From NCBI GenBank assembly GCA_009778375.1, contig WRJW01000207.1, forward strand, positions 1 to 14,056: a DNA stretch of 14,056 nt, read 5' to 3'. Positions 1 to 7,084 of this stretch are shown one piece after another. Numbering within the stretch: position 1 is the first letter of the stretch; each line of letters opens with the position of its first letter. The position numbers and the translations under genes are program-made. The notes below the pieces were generated by a model. The model was not told where the DNA came from. It worked only from the letters and a program-made list of their open reading frames with translations, and did no database searches. Source of the DNA: Bacteroidota bacterium (lineage in GTDB: Bacteria > Bacteroidota > Bacteroidia > Bacteroidales > UBA932).

Positions 1-1169
1 TACTCCCCCTCCATACGCACCCCCGCTCCAAAGTCAGGCAGGTAGCAGTTATCTGCGACGGAAACAATGAGTTTTCCTTCTTTAAAAACAAAGAGCACCG
101 TTGCGGGTTCGTCGCCATCGTTGTAGACAAACAATGCGGTATCAGCACTCGAAAAGGAGGCTGTTTGCTCCTCCAATTCTCCAAAATGGTATGCGCCGTA
201 GGGATTGACGAACGATCCGGAAAAGGAGAAGAGAAAGCCTTCCGGAGTTACATCGGTGATCACAATCTCTGCAGAGGAGACATCCGGATCATCATCCGTT
301 CTTACCCACCTTCCTGCTGCCTCGAATGGATTATTCAACTCATAATCAGTATATTCATAATAACTCACCTCCATTTGCGCAGGATAGACGCCACCAAGAT
401 TTGGAGAAGAACTTGTCAAAGAATGAACCACGACAAAGCCATTATACATAGAGACTTCAAATTCATGATCTTTTTCCCTGTATCGGAAACGGTTCTCCTT
501 GAGTTGAGCTGTGCCCCTAATTTCCGCTTTGGCTGCTTCTATTCCGTTGTCTTCTTCAACAAAAAGAGTAAAATCAACTAAATCTTGCTTTTCGCCCGCC
601 CTGATTTGGATACGGCGGGTTTCCCATTCGCCGGTAGAATATCCGTAATCACCTGCAAATATGTCTGTTGCCGATAAAAACGGAATGGCGCGGGGTACAC
701 TTTCTCTCGAACGCATGTCTATGTACGCACATTCGGGATATAGCGTGTTGTAAAAAGAGTCGGGGTGTTTGTTGATCTCTATCTCCATTTCAGGCGTTAT
801 GGGCGTTAGCTTCATTTCCATATTCATCACCCCGTACATGGTGGACAACCAAACTGCCTCAAACGTATTGCCCATAATGCGTCCGCTCAACTTGCCGATC
901 TGACCGTTTATCACGCCGCTTACGCCATTGACATTCCCTTCTTTGTCAATCGTTCCCATAATGGGTATGCTAAAGCGATCCTGAAAGTCGCGGTCAATGA
1001 ATTCGCCGCGAAATACGTTGCCCATACGCGCAAGGGCAATCTCCCCGCCGCCGTTATGATCTTGCGTACAAACCCAGTATTGATGCTCTATTTGGGTTTC
1101 GTTGACGTTTTGGCATCCTGTTTGCGCCACGATCACCACTGCCGCTATTAAAAGTATGTTCTTTACCAT
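1..1169 (-). CDS. Lipoprotein of unknown function, C-terminus cut by window edge
   Basis: Reading leftwards from an ATG at 1167-1169, the frame stays open to the window edge, giving about 389 residues with no stop. The protein begins with a positively charged residue, a hydrophobic stretch (residues 4-15) and a Cys at 19 preceded by TG, which suggests a lipoprotein signal peptide, although the -3 residue is Gln, so the lipobox is not classical. The mature part is rich in beta-forming, Gly and acidic residues and has no other obvious membrane segment. I do not recognise a family. It follows the next lipoprotein gene (1252-2001) after 82 bp with no convincing promoter between them, so it is probably the fifth gene of the operon that starts near 4336. 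Likely location is the outer membrane or periplasm. The reading frame is well supported; the role is unknown. Confidence 0.8.
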   Translation of the reverse strand, partial: MVKNILLIAAVVIVAQTGCQNVNETQIEHQYWVCTQDHNGGGEIALARMGNVFRGEFIDRDFQDRFSIPIMGTIDKEGNVNGVSGVINGQIGKLSGRIMGNTFEAVWLSTMYGVMNMEMKLTPITPEMEIEINKHPDSFYNTLYPECAYIDMRSRESVPRAIPFLSATDIFAGDYGYSTGEWETRRIQIRAGEKQDLVDFTLFVEEDNGIEAAKAEIRGTAQLKENRFRYREKDHEFEVSMYNGFVVVHSLTSSSPNLGGVYPAQMEVSYYEYTDYELNNPFEAAGRWVRTDDDPDVSSAEIVITDVTPEGFLFSFSGSFVNPYGAYHFGELEEQTASFSSADTALFVYNDGDEPATVLFVFKEGKLIVSVADNCYLPDFGAGVRMEGE

Positions 1170-1251
1170 TTTGTTGAGGTTTTCAAATTCTTTAATTATT
1201 AATTATTTCTGCTGCCAGGATTGGTTAAAAATGAGGTTTTTATTCGCTCGG

Positions 1252-2001
1252 TTAGCGGTAAACTCTTTCGCCTTTTTCAAACCGGCTGCCGTTCCACGTA
1301 CAATAAACTTTGCAGTCGGGCGGATAAATAGTTTGATAATCAGTTTCATTATAATATTCCCAAACGTCTCCGCCTTCGCCATACCAAAAATCATTAAGAT
1401 TAGGTTCTACAAAGAATCCGTCTTTGTCAAAAATATAAAACACGCCAGGGTCGTTTTCGAAAAATGTTTTGGCCTGATTTTGCATGGCTGCGTCTTTGAA
1501 ACGGATGCCGCTAAACAGTTCGTCGGTAGTGAACGGTTCGATCGGACGTTCTATTTCGGTGAATTTTTTGGTTTTTACGTTGTAGTTAAGGGTAATGTCA
1601 AACAGTGTTCCGGTAACCTCGTCCATGCCGCTGTCGGCAGTAATAATCAACACCATATTTTGTTGATCATCGGTCAGGTAGCCTGCCATTTCCCACCCGT
1701 CGTGGGAGTATGCTTCTCCATAGTCAACCCCAAAGCGCATATAGTTGCAGTCGGCGTGAAAATTTATGTAATGGAAATATTCGGGAAACGCATTCATATC
1801 TTCGCTCTTTGCCGCTTTACGTTGTTCCGATGTTTTTAACCATTCGTTCATTGCCGACGAGGGCAGAGCGTAATAGATTTTTTCCATGAGTTCTGCAAAT
1901 TGAGCATCTGAAGATGCTTCTTTCTTTTGTGCGTTCTGTCCGCACGACGCCGCCAGGATCATCAAGGCGGCTGTTACCGTTAAACAAATGGTCTGTTTCA
2001 T
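1252..2001 (-). CDS. Predicted lipoprotein of unknown function
   Basis: This 249-residue protein has a clear type II signal peptide: MKQT, a hydrophobic core, then the lipobox LAASC with Cys20. A Gln/Lys/Ser-rich linker follows (about 21-32), then a soluble, acidic and aromatic-rich domain with several Tyr and Trp residues (for example WEYY near 214). I do not recognise a named family. Such lipoproteins are usually exported to the outer membrane or periplasmic face in Bacteroidota. It lies 20 bp after the beta-helix gene on the same strand, so it is almost certainly co-transcribed with it and with lemA. The long open frame on the opposite strand over the same bases is a shadow: it has no signal or recognisable domain, while this frame has both a signal peptide and operon context. 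Confidence 0.85.
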   Translation of the reverse strand: MKQTICLTVTAALMILAASCGQNAQKKEASSDAQFAELMEKIYYALPSSAMNEWLKTSEQRKAAKSEDMNAFPEYFHYINFHADCNYMRFGVDYGEAYSHDGWEMAGYLTDDQQNMVLIITADSGMDEVTGTLFDITLNYNVKTKKFTEIERPIEPFTTDELFSGIRFKDAAMQNQAKTFFENDPGVFYIFDKDGFFVEPNLNDFWYGEGGDVWEYYNETDYQTIYPPDCKVYCTWNGSRFEKGERVYR

Positions 2002-2021
2002 GTTAGTGATGTATGAGTTGT

Positions 2022-3341
2022 CTATGGCTTTTGGGCTCCATATCCGTTTATGGCTCCAAAAAATTTAAGGGCCTCTCTCCATGGATAGCGGTTGGCAAAC
2101 ATGGTGGAAGAGGACTTCATAGTGCCCTGTATGTTCATGCCCAAGGCCGATCTGAACTGGTTGGCCGGCGAATTGCGGTCTACGTTTGTCGTCTCTTTGT
2201 AGGAAGCGGCAAGAAATCCGTTCAAATAGGGCTCGTTTATGATCCCTTTAAAAACGGTCGGATCGGTGAGGCTTTTATTGCCGTCTGCCTTGGCCAACTG
2301 ATCTACGTCTTCAAACTGATCTACCCATACCATCAAAAACATTCCCCCTCCGGGCAAGGCAAGGTCTCCCTGTTTGTTAAGGAAAAAGAGGTTGTTTTGG
2401 GCGGTAGTGACGCGCTTGGCTTCAATAGCCTTATTGCTGTCGCTATGACCACGGTCGAGGCCCGAAAAGATGCTCAATCCAATTATATTATGGGTAACGT
2501 AATGGTTGGCGCCGGGCATATAACGGTAGCCGTATCCCATGTCGCCGTAATCTTTGAGTCGCGACCAGGTAAAGAGCACCGTATTGTAGGAGAAGAAAAC
2601 ATCGCCGGGGGCATTGGCCATAGTGCCTCTAATTTCTACCGAAGCAAAGCGGCAGCCGATAAAGATGTTGTTGGTGATTTCGGCCTTCTTGCCGCCCCAC
2701 CCGCCAATAATCCCGTAATAGGGAGCGTTGATAAAGGCGCAGTTGCGAATCACCAAGTCGCACATCGGATTGTTAAGGTAGAGTGTGGAGGTCTGCTTGG
2801 TCAGCACATTGGGCGTAGCGAGGTCGGGGCCTCCTATGCCTGCGGCACCAATCTCATTCATCATGGGACTTTCTACTCCATCGGGCTTACCCTCTCCTCT
2901 GGCATTATACGATATAGAGTTGCCACGATCAAAAATAAGCCCGTCAATCACAACTACCGAACCGGGTGTCTTGGTCGATATGTTTACGGTGCCCTGCCCC
3001 GATGCCGTACCGTTTGAAGCGGGCGTGGGTTGTATCATCGTCAGGTATTTGAGCACGTCTCTGGCGCTGAAATCGGATGAATAGCCTCCCATGATTTTGA
3101 CAGGCTTGGTAATGTCTATGTTTCCCTTGTCGAGCAGGCCGTAATAATTGCCTTCGGCAACGTAAATAGTTGCGCCGTCTGAGGCAACATCAATGGCTTT
3201 TTGCAGGTTCTTAAAAGGAGTCGTTTTGGAACCGTCGTTGCGGTTGTTGCCTGTTGACGCGCTCACATAAAGATCCTGCGCCGTGGCCTGACCTAAGGTT
3301 ATGCACATCAATAAATTAAAAAATAATGATTTGTAATACAT
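2022..3341 (-). CDS. Secreted right-handed parallel beta-helix protein
   Basis: This is a 439-residue exported protein. Residues 1-21 form a Sec signal peptide ending in ATAQ. The next segment (about 23-70), with LYVSASTGNNRNDGS, a TPFKNLQKAID motif and ATIYVAEGNY, is the typical N-terminal cap of DUF1565/pectate-lyase-like beta-helix proteins. Further on, repeated short segments such as CDLVIRNCAF and AEITNNIFIGC are rungs of a right-handed parallel beta-helix. This fold often binds or cuts polysaccharides, but I see no catalytic set that would assign an enzyme activity. It sits 20 bp after the beta-flower gene and 20 bp before a lipoprotein gene, all on one strand, so it is the third gene of the lemA operon. 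Cell location is probably periplasm or surface. The fold is fairly sure; the substrate is not known. Confidence 0.88.
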   Translation of the reverse strand: MYYKSLFFNLLMCITLGQATAQDLYVSASTGNNRNDGSKTTPFKNLQKAIDVASDGATIYVAEGNYYGLLDKGNIDITKPVKIMGGYSSDFSARDVLKYLTMIQPTPASNGTASGQGTVNISTKTPGSVVVIDGLIFDRGNSISYNARGEGKPDGVESPMMNEIGAAGIGGPDLATPNVLTKQTSTLYLNNPMCDLVIRNCAFINAPYYGIIGGWGGKKAEITNNIFIGCRFASVEIRGTMANAPGDVFFSYNTVLFTWSRLKDYGDMGYGYRYMPGANHYVTHNIIGLSIFSGLDRGHSDSNKAIEAKRVTTAQNNLFFLNKQGDLALPGGGMFLMVWVDQFEDVDQLAKADGNKSLTDPTVFKGIINEPYLNGFLAASYKETTNVDRNSPANQFRSALGMNIQGTMKSSSTMFANRYPWREALKFFGAINGYGAQKP

Positions 3342-3361
3342 ACAGCGAACTTATGAGTACC

Positions 3362-3769
3362 TTAAAAATCAAAGAAGAAAAAGACGGCCGCCCACTCCTT
3401 TTTTACCCCCGAAGCGCTGCCCATTTTGGAATTGGAGGCGTCGCGCACCGTACCGTCTGACTCCACCTTGCCGATTTGAGAATTGGAGCGGTCGCGTACC
3501 GTACCGTCAGACTCCACCTTGCCGATTTGAGAATTGGAGCGGTCGCGGATCGTGCCGTCGTTTTCAATCTTGCCGATCATCGAATTGGAACCGTTTCGAA
3601 TGGTGCCGTCGCTCTCAATCTTGCCAATGCCGGAATTGGATCTGTTACGGATCGTACCGTCGCGCTCAATCGTTCCGACCTGTGCATTGGAGGCGTTGCG
3701 TATGGTTTGCGCCTCAACCGCTGCCGTAAGAGACAGCATTAAAATCATACTTAGAAATACTTTTTTCAT
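3362..3769 (-). CDS. Five-repeat secreted beta-flower-like protein
   Basis: The 135-residue product has a signal peptide (1-21, ending VEAQ), then five tandem 17-residue repeats (30-114) of the form QIGKVESDGTVRDRSNS, preceded by a partial unit (22-29). The tail ends AAVFFFFDF. Exactly five IGKIxxDGTxR units with a hydrophobic C-terminus match, from memory, the small Bacteroidota proteins named '5-fold beta-flower protein'. No enzyme activity is known to me for this family; it is probably a periplasmic or surface structural or binding protein. Its ATG overlaps the lemA stop codon by four bases (ATGA), so its translation is likely coupled to LemA. The two repeats nearest the C-terminus are nearly identical in DNA, a sign of recent duplication. 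Confidence 0.85.
   Translation of the reverse strand: MKKVFLSMILMLSLTAAVEAQTIRNASNAQVGTIERDGTIRNRSNSGIGKIESDGTIRNGSNSMIGKIENDGTIRDRSNSQIGKVESDGTVRDRSNSQIGKVESDGTVRDASNSKMGSASGVKKEWAAVFFFFDF
3428..3682 (-). repeat. Tandem array, 5 x 51 bp, inside the beta-flower gene
   Basis: Five head-to-tail 51-bp units encode residues 30-114 of the beta-flower protein (17 residues each). Two of the 51-bp stretches, 3441-3491 and 3492-3542, differ at only two of 51 positions, while the others have diverged more. The array is a coding repeat that could expand or contract by slippage or recombination without loss of frame. Confidence 0.9.
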
Positions 3770-4317
3770 TGGTTGTAAAAATTTATGTTTGTTTCGGATT
3801 TGTCTATTTCAAAGAATTTTCCCTTTTTAAACCCGAACATACCGGCAATTATGTTCGAGGGGAAACTTTCGATGCGGATGTTGTTTTCGCGAACCGTGCC
3901 GTTGTAGTAGCGGCGTGCGAGCGACAACTCCTCTTCAATAGCAGACAATTGCATCTGCAGTTCCAAAAAATTTTGGTTAGCCTTTAAGTCGGGATATTTT
4001 TCTACCACAACCATGAGTTGTCCAAGGGATTTACTCAGATCTGTTTCCGATCTTATCTGCTCCTCCTGCTCCCGAGCGTACATAGCTTGGGATCGACACC
4101 GGATAACCGCTTCAAAAGTCTCTTTTTCATGGGCGGCATACCCTTTAACAACAGCCACCAAATTGGGAACCAAATCGTGCCTCTTTTTGAGAAAGACATC
4201 TATGCCGCTCCACGCCTCCTGCATGCGGTTTTTGGCAGTTACTAATTTATTATAGACAGAAATAATCGCAATAACTGCCATCAGCAGGAGGCCAAGAATA
4301 ATCACTAAAGGAATCAT
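3766..4317 (-). CDS. lemA: LemA family membrane-anchored protein
   Basis: With the ATG at 4315-4317 the product is 183 residues, close to the usual LemA length. Residues 1-22 form one N-terminal membrane helix. The helical domain then shows the family hallmarks: a YNKLVTAKNRMQEAWSGID segment, KRHDLVPNLVAVVKGYAAHE, a later helix around LQMQLSAIEEELSLARRYYN, and a C-terminal segment with RIESFPSNIIAG. LemA proteins are membrane-bound four-helix proteins of poorly defined function, often linked with envelope-stress genes. The frame could be extended to a TTG at 4344, but that codon lies inside the -7 box at 4342-4349 and would not be transcribed, so the ATG at 4317 is preferred. It is the first gene of its operon and overlaps the beta-flower start by four bases. 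The promoter carries copy 1 of the shared 35-bp element. Confidence 0.93.
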   Translation of the reverse strand: MIPLVIILGLLLMAVIAIISVYNKLVTAKNRMQEAWSGIDVFLKKRHDLVPNLVAVVKGYAAHEKETFEAVIRCRSQAMYAREQEEQIRSETDLSKSLGQLMVVVEKYPDLKANQNFLELQMQLSAIEEELSLARRYYNGTVRENNIRIESFPSNIIAGMFGFKKGKFFEIDKSETNINFYNQ

Positions 4318-4341
4318 ACCCAATATAACTTTAACAAAGCG

Positions 4342-4372
4342 CAAAGGTAGGGTATCGTTGGATGTATGTCAA
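4342..4372 (-). promoter_or_regulatory. Bacteroidota promoter of the lemA operon
   Basis: On the minus strand, TTG (4370-4372) is followed by 20 bp and TACCTTTG (4342-4349), matching the -33/-7 pattern of Bacteroidota primary-sigma promoters. The expected start of transcription is about 4337-4338, roughly 20 bases before the lemA ATG. Confidence 0.8.
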
Positions 4373-4403
4373 TGAGTATTTATACTCATTTTTTCTGAGT
4401 ATG
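4369..4403 (-). promoter_or_regulatory. Operator-like 35-bp element, copy 1
   Basis: This copy matches copies 2 and 3 at 33 of 35 positions. It begins at the -33 TTG of the lemA promoter and extends upstream. It contains a perfect 16-bp palindrome (TGAGTAT, 2 bp, ATACTCA) followed by a third half-site (CTGAGTA). The palindrome centre falls near -42, a position typical of class II activators. It also lies upstream of the divergent Uma2 gene and could affect both directions. Confidence 0.85.
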
Positions 4404-4450
4404 TTGGGGGCTGTTTTTCCGGAGCAGCCGGTCAATTCCGATTTTTTATC

Positions 4451-4458
4451 TATTTTTG
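4451..4458 (+). promoter_or_regulatory. Possible -7 box for the Uma2-type gene
   Basis: TATTTTTG fits TAnnTTTG and lies 24 bases before the ATG at 4482. No good TTG is seen 19-21 bp upstream, so the promoter may be weak or activator dependent. Confidence 0.45.
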
Positions 4459-4481
4459 TGAAATTTATAATAAGATTACTT

Positions 4482-5057
4482 ATGGAATTATTATTAGACT
4501 TGAAAAAACGTTATACCTACGCCGACTACCTGACATGGGCAGACGATAAGGTGTGCGAACTTATCGACGGATTTATCAACATGATGTCTCCATCGGCAAG
4601 GCCCATACATCAGGAAGTAAGCCTTTCGTTGTGTTATGAATTGAAAAGGTTCATTAAAAAGAACAAAAGAGCTTGCAAGGTATATCCCGACATTGATGTT
4701 CGCTTGCCTCAAAATGGCGAAAAGGCAGACGATCAAATTTATAACGTAGTCCGTCCTGACATTTCGGTTATCTGCGACCTCTCTAAAATAGATGATAAAG
4801 GTTGCCTTGGCGCTCCCGACATGATTGTAGAAGTGCAATCGTTTTCCAGCGCCAAATACGATCTGAATGAGAAATTCAACCTTTACCAAGCCTCCGGAGT
4901 AGTTGAGTATTGGGTGGTTTATCCTCGAGAAGCGGGAATAGAAGTCTTTTTGTTACAGCCTGACGGAACTTATGACCGGGGAACAAGATACGAAATGGGA
5001 ATTGTTCCGGTGCATATTTTTGACGGCTATAAAATTGATTTTAAGGATATTTTTTAG
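4482..5057 (+). CDS. Uma2 family (DUF820) restriction-endonuclease-fold protein
   Basis: With the ATG at 4482 the product is 191 residues, the usual size for Uma2/DUF820 proteins, which carry a PD-(D/E)xK nuclease fold. Visible family marks are YADYLTW and a CELIDGFINMMSPS segment near the N-terminus (25-38), VRPDISVICD (90-99; Asp93), APDMIVEVQS (111-120; Asp113, Glu117) and KYDLNEKFNLY (125-135; Lys131), ending with WVVYP. The usual SPS after VEV is SFS here, a mild change. Members are putative nucleases of uncertain role, often present in many copies or near mobile DNA. An in-frame ATG at 4362 would add 40 residues with no family match and would start upstream of the likely -7 box at 4451, so the internal start is chosen. 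It is divergent from lemA and convergent with the CsgG-domain gene. Confidence 0.88.
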   Translation: MELLLDLKKRYTYADYLTWADDKVCELIDGFINMMSPSARPIHQEVSLSLCYELKRFIKKNKRACKVYPDIDVRLPQNGEKADDQIYNVVRPDISVICDLSKIDDKGCLGAPDMIVEVQSFSSAKYDLNEKFNLYQASGVVEYWVVYPREAGIEVFLLQPDGTYDRGTRYEMGIVPVHIFDGYKIDFKDIF

Positions 5058-5079
5058 CAATACCTGCAACAACAATAAG

Positions 5080-5940
5080 TTATTTTTTGATGGCCGATAA
5101 CGTATTACCCTGCTCCATAGCCTGACGGATCTCATTGACCCCTTTTTGAACACGGGCGGTGCAAAAATCTCCTTCCAACACCGTTACGGTGGCCGATCCC
5201 AATTCAGTTTGGCGCGTCATGACTCTTCCCTGCACTTCTACCGTAACAAGGCGGTAAATCGTAAAGACATCCCCTTTTTTTACTCCTGAATCAGCCCCGG
5301 GAACAAGCAGCAGGTCGCTACCGGTCAGCTCGACAATCGGTACAGACATAGGAAAGCCTTTATCAATAAAGTCGTCTATCTTCTTGTCTAATTGCCCCCT
5401 CGTTCCTTTGATCGTTTCCGATAGAACAATCTCGCCAGTTTCTACCTTAATGATTTTGAGGGTAGCCTCAATGGTTTCGGGAAGATTTACGCTTTTAGAT
5501 AAATTGGCCGCAGTCCCCACCACGCTGTTGCGGGAAACACTTCTTTGGGCAGCGTTGGCGCCCACCTGCCCAAGATGTTCGGAGGTCGTGACCACCACGT
5601 TTCCGGTAATCATATAGTCGGCTCCAAAATTTTTACCCTGTTCGACCAAATCGCGGTCGCTGTAATCAAAATCGGAGGTTTGTTGCCGCGCCTTCTCGTT
5701 ATACCACACATCCATTTTACTCCGGTCTACCACCGCAAACCGTTTGGCCTTAACAAAAGATTTTTCGATATCGTCCTGTACGGAACGAATTACCTCGGGG
5801 GTGTTTTGCGAGTTTTGCGAATATTGACGGCGACCATCGATCATGCCGCTGAATGAGGAGATGGCTACCGTCACTTTGTCCTGTGCAAAGGCAGGAACCA
5901 GAAGCATAAAGCATAATGCTAACAAGTACGTTTTTTTCAT
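5080..5940 (-). CDS. CsgG-domain periplasmic protein
   Basis: The 286-residue protein has a cleavable signal peptide (1-20, ending AFAQ) with no lipobox Cys. Residues about 22-195 resemble the CsgG/HfaB fold: KVTVAISSFSG, a segment with VIRSVQDDIEKSF, then KRFAVVDRSKMD, and GADYMITGNVV followed by an ATLKIIKVETGEIV strand pair. The C-terminal part (about 203-265), with SDLLLVPGADSGVKKGDVF, resembles small beta-domains seen after CsgG-like regions, for example in FlgT. CsgG itself forms the curli export pore in the outer membrane; stand-alone homologues without lipidation are more likely periplasmic assembly or regulatory factors. It follows the zinc-ribbon gene by 31 bp and ends operon B. No curli subunit genes are seen nearby, so a curli role is not supported. 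Confidence 0.85.
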   Translation of the reverse strand: MKKTYLLALCFMLLVPAFAQDKVTVAISSFSGMIDGRRQYSQNSQNTPEVIRSVQDDIEKSFVKAKRFAVVDRSKMDVWYNEKARQQTSDFDYSDRDLVEQGKNFGADYMITGNVVVTTSEHLGQVGANAAQRSVSRNSVVGTAANLSKSVNLPETIEATLKIIKVETGEIVLSETIKGTRGQLDKKIDDFIDKGFPMSVPIVELTGSDLLLVPGADSGVKKGDVFTIYRLVTVEVQGRVMTRQTELGSATVTVLEGDFCTARVQKGVNEIRQAMEQGNTLSAIKK

Positions 5941-5971
5941 TTTTTAAAAATATTAATAGTGAGTAATTTAT

Positions 5972-7057
5972 TTATAACAACCAATACAAAAGCGCAATAA
6001 CAGCCGCAACGCCCAGCACAATCATCACAATCTTGAGCATGCTCCTGGGATATTGCCCAACAACCTGTCCGGTGCGTCCGTTGACCACAAATTGATACAA
6101 CTTGTTGTTGAATGTAAAGGCGCTTATCCATACAGGCAATAATAGATGCTTGAATTTTAAATCATTATACTGTACGTTTTTGGATTTAATCCGTTGTTTG
6201 TCTCCTCCTATATCTTGGCGTACGGCACCCTCTATTACCTTTTCCATCTTTTTTTGGGCCTCTTGAAGGGAAACCCTGAAGTCGCGCTGGTAGAGTTCGG
6301 TAATAAAACCGGCCAAAAACTCTTTTCGAAAAGCAATACAGTTTTCCAAATCCCATTTGGTTAAGGCGTTGGAGAGCGAAGAGGGCAAGGTTTGAGTAGC
6401 GGGCACCAATACGTCGTCAAAATCGACCATGACTCTGCCGCTTGCATGATACCAGTCTGTTACGGTGCGTTGCATCGTTTTTCCCTCTTTGTTGGTATAC
6501 GTTTCTCTACGATCCATCCCTCGCTCGCCTATATAATCGGTTTCGGTATTGGCGTCGTACGTCCAAAAAGGAAGGTATACCCCTTTGAACGAATCGTGGG
6601 AAAAGGCGCTCTTTTTTAACTTGGAGGGGGCTAACCACTTACCGGATAGCCAACTTCCAAAGTTCTTGCCCCCCTGCTTGGAGGATATTTTAAAGGGCAA
6701 CAGATAATTGGGCTGCCAAAAACGTTTGACCGTTGCCTCGTTCATAATCAGGGGTGTTCCGCAAAAGGCGCACTTGGCGCCCGATATGTTGGGAGGCAAG
6801 GTGGTGGTGGCACCGCATTGACGGCATTTGATCTGGGTTGTTTCTACCACGTCTGCGTCGCTCTTTTCGTCTGCGCGCTCTTTCCAATAGTTAAAATCGT
6901 TTTCGACGATTTCAGCAGCGGTTTTATCCAATTCGGTAATAATACCGCAATAGATACATTTGAGGTTTTGGGCCTCCGGCGAATAATGCATCATACCGCC
7001 ACAGGCGCCGCATTTGGTTTGCAATGCATCAGTAAGGGGTTGTGGGTAATTATCCAT
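5972..7057 (-). CDS. Double zinc-ribbon protein with C-terminal membrane anchor
   Basis: The 361-residue protein has two zinc ribbons: CGAC (Cys16, Cys19) paired with CIYC (Cys34, Cys37), and CRQC (Cys78, Cys81) paired with CAFC (Cys96, Cys99). Both resemble TFIIB-type ribbons. Residues about 105-335 form a mixed alpha/beta domain with FWTYDANTETDY near 164-175, known to me only as part of bacterial proteins annotated 'zinc ribbon' or wrongly as primosomal helicase-like. Residues about 341-361 form a single membrane helix, so most of the protein is probably cytosolic with a C-terminal anchor. It has no signal peptide. It is 27 bp after the SPFH gene and 31 bp before the CsgG-domain gene, the middle gene of operon B. 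Likely role: partner or adaptor of the SPFH protein at the membrane (inference). Confidence 0.85.
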   Translation of the reverse strand: MDNYPQPLTDALQTKCGACGGMMHYSPEAQNLKCIYCGIITELDKTAAEIVENDFNYWKERADEKSDADVVETTQIKCRQCGATTTLPPNISGAKCAFCGTPLIMNEATVKRFWQPNYLLPFKISSKQGGKNFGSWLSGKWLAPSKLKKSAFSHDSFKGVYLPFWTYDANTETDYIGERGMDRRETYTNKEGKTMQRTVTDWYHASGRVMVDFDDVLVPATQTLPSSLSNALTKWDLENCIAFRKEFLAGFITELYQRDFRVSLQEAQKKMEKVIEGAVRQDIGGDKQRIKSKNVQYNDLKFKHLLLPVWISAFTFNNKLYQFVVNGRTGQVVGQYPRSMLKIVMIVLGVAAVIALLYWLL

Positions 7058-7084
7058 ATAGTTACTGAGTGATTACTAAATGGT

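Noticed and set aside
1102..1839. Long open frame on the plus strand (245 codons)
   Set aside because: It overlaps a minus-strand lipoprotein with a clear signal peptide and operon context; its own product has no recognisable domain.
2013..3017. Long open frame on the plus strand (334 codons)
   Set aside because: Antisense of the beta-helix gene, whose product has a signal peptide and a clear fold; the plus-strand product looks like no protein family.
3351..3357. Extra half-site ATGAGTA between the beta-helix and beta-flower genes
   Set aside because: A lone heptamer without palindrome or promoter boxes, inside an operon; expected by chance.
3428..3682. CRISPR array
   Set aside because: The 51-bp units are contiguous, have no unique spacers, and keep one reading frame.
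5080..5940. Curli secretion pore (true CsgG)
   Set aside because: There is no lipobox Cys and there are no curli subunit or accessory genes nearby; only the domain family is supported.
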